The translations under genes were made by a program, and so were the position numbers. This document shows, in pieces, positions 5,940 through 6,064 of a DNA stretch of 6,064 bases (positions within the stretch are counted from its first letter, which is position 1; each line of letters starts with the position of its first letter). The stretch is from Campylobacterales bacterium (GTDB lineage: Bacteria > Campylobacterota > Campylobacteria > Campylobacterales > Thiovulaceae): the NCBI GenBank assembly GCA_012963895.1, contig DTUW01000111.1, forward strand, positions 1-6,064. The letters run 5' to 3'. Under the pieces are notes generated by a model. That model ran no database searches, was not told the origin of the DNA, and saw nothing but the letters and a program-made list of their open reading frames with translations.

Positions 5940-5975
5940 TTTTCTTACCCACTTTCTTTCTAAAATTTTCTTGAA

Positions 5976-5983
5976 ATTGTATA
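5976..5983 (-). promoter_or_regulatory. Candidate -10 region for the rpsU-ribD-recG-greA-dut cluster
   Basis: On the - strand the gap before rpsU contains TATACAAT directly preceded by a run of seven T, a layout resembling Campylobacterota vegetative promoters (T-rich stretch followed by an extended -10). It lies 36 nt upstream of the GTG. A -35 hexamer is not evident. Being in the only gap upstream of rpsU it is the natural place for a promoter, but AT-rich chance matches are common. Confidence 0.45.
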
Positions 5984-6005
5984 AAAAAAGATTGGATTTA
6001 GCAAA

Positions 6006-6064
6006 TTACTCCCCATTTACCAACTTATCTAAAAGTTCCTTGACTGATACCAATTTCTCTATTC
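6006..6064 (-). CDS. C-terminal end of an unidentified protein
   Basis: An open frame enters from the right edge and ends in TAA at 6006-6008, giving 18 visible residues, IEKLVSVKELLDKLVNGE. It reads like an amphipathic helix followed by a short tail and is on the same strand as rpsU, 66 nt ahead of it. No family can be recognised from so little sequence, and an 18-codon open frame could occur by chance; the adjacent promoter-like gap and dense coding elsewhere make a real gene end plausible. Confidence 0.4.
   Translation of the reverse strand, partial: IEKLVSVKELLDKLVNGE

Noticed and set aside
1..6064. A hidden defence, mobile or otherwise novel gene system
   Set aside because: Every gap is under 70 nt and every long frame is a recognisable housekeeping protein; no transposase, integrase, CRISPR repeat, tRNA or att-like duplication was seen.

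Overview
The window is a compact, AT-rich stretch of bacterial chromosome with almost no non-coding DNA. The protein sequences point to the Campylobacterota (former Epsilonproteobacteria). The S21 protein, the short 600-residue RecG, the Fur/PerR-type regulator and the RibD with a long insert in its deaminase domain all resemble what I recall from that phylum. I cannot name the genus from sequence alone.

Layout from left to right: (1) the 3' part of a Fur/PerR-family metalloregulator on the + strand, cut by the window edge; (2) pckA (ATP-dependent PEP carboxykinase) on the - strand, convergent with the regulator and sharing 4 bp at the stop codons; (3) dut (dUTPase); (4) greA (transcript cleavage factor); (5) recG (branch-migration helicase); (6) ribD (bifunctional riboflavin deaminase/reductase); (7) rpsU (ribosomal protein S21); (8) a short C-terminal piece of an unidentified gene at the right edge. 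Items 2 to 8 are all on the - strand, so transcription runs right to left: unknown gene, rpsU, ribD, recG, greA, dut, pckA.

The genes are very tightly packed: rpsU to ribD leaves 6 nt, ribD and recG overlap by 34 nt, recG to greA leaves 65 nt, greA and dut overlap by 11 nt, and dut to pckA leaves 53 nt. rpsU through dut therefore look like one transcription unit. A -10-like box lies upstream of rpsU and another upstream of pckA. Functions are mixed housekeeping (translation, cofactor synthesis, recombination, transcript repair, nucleotide-pool hygiene, gluconeogenesis) with no single shared pathway.

I found no mobile element, CRISPR array, tRNA/rRNA, toxin or defence gene, and no new multi-gene system. 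The points worth a second look are small-scale: a long inverted repeat abutting the greA ribosome-binding site, a 15-bp tandem repeat that supplies the recG stop codon, non-ATG starts on three genes (GTG for rpsU, TTG for ribD and dut), one of which looks reinitiation-dependent, and an atypical cysteine tail on the Fur-family protein.
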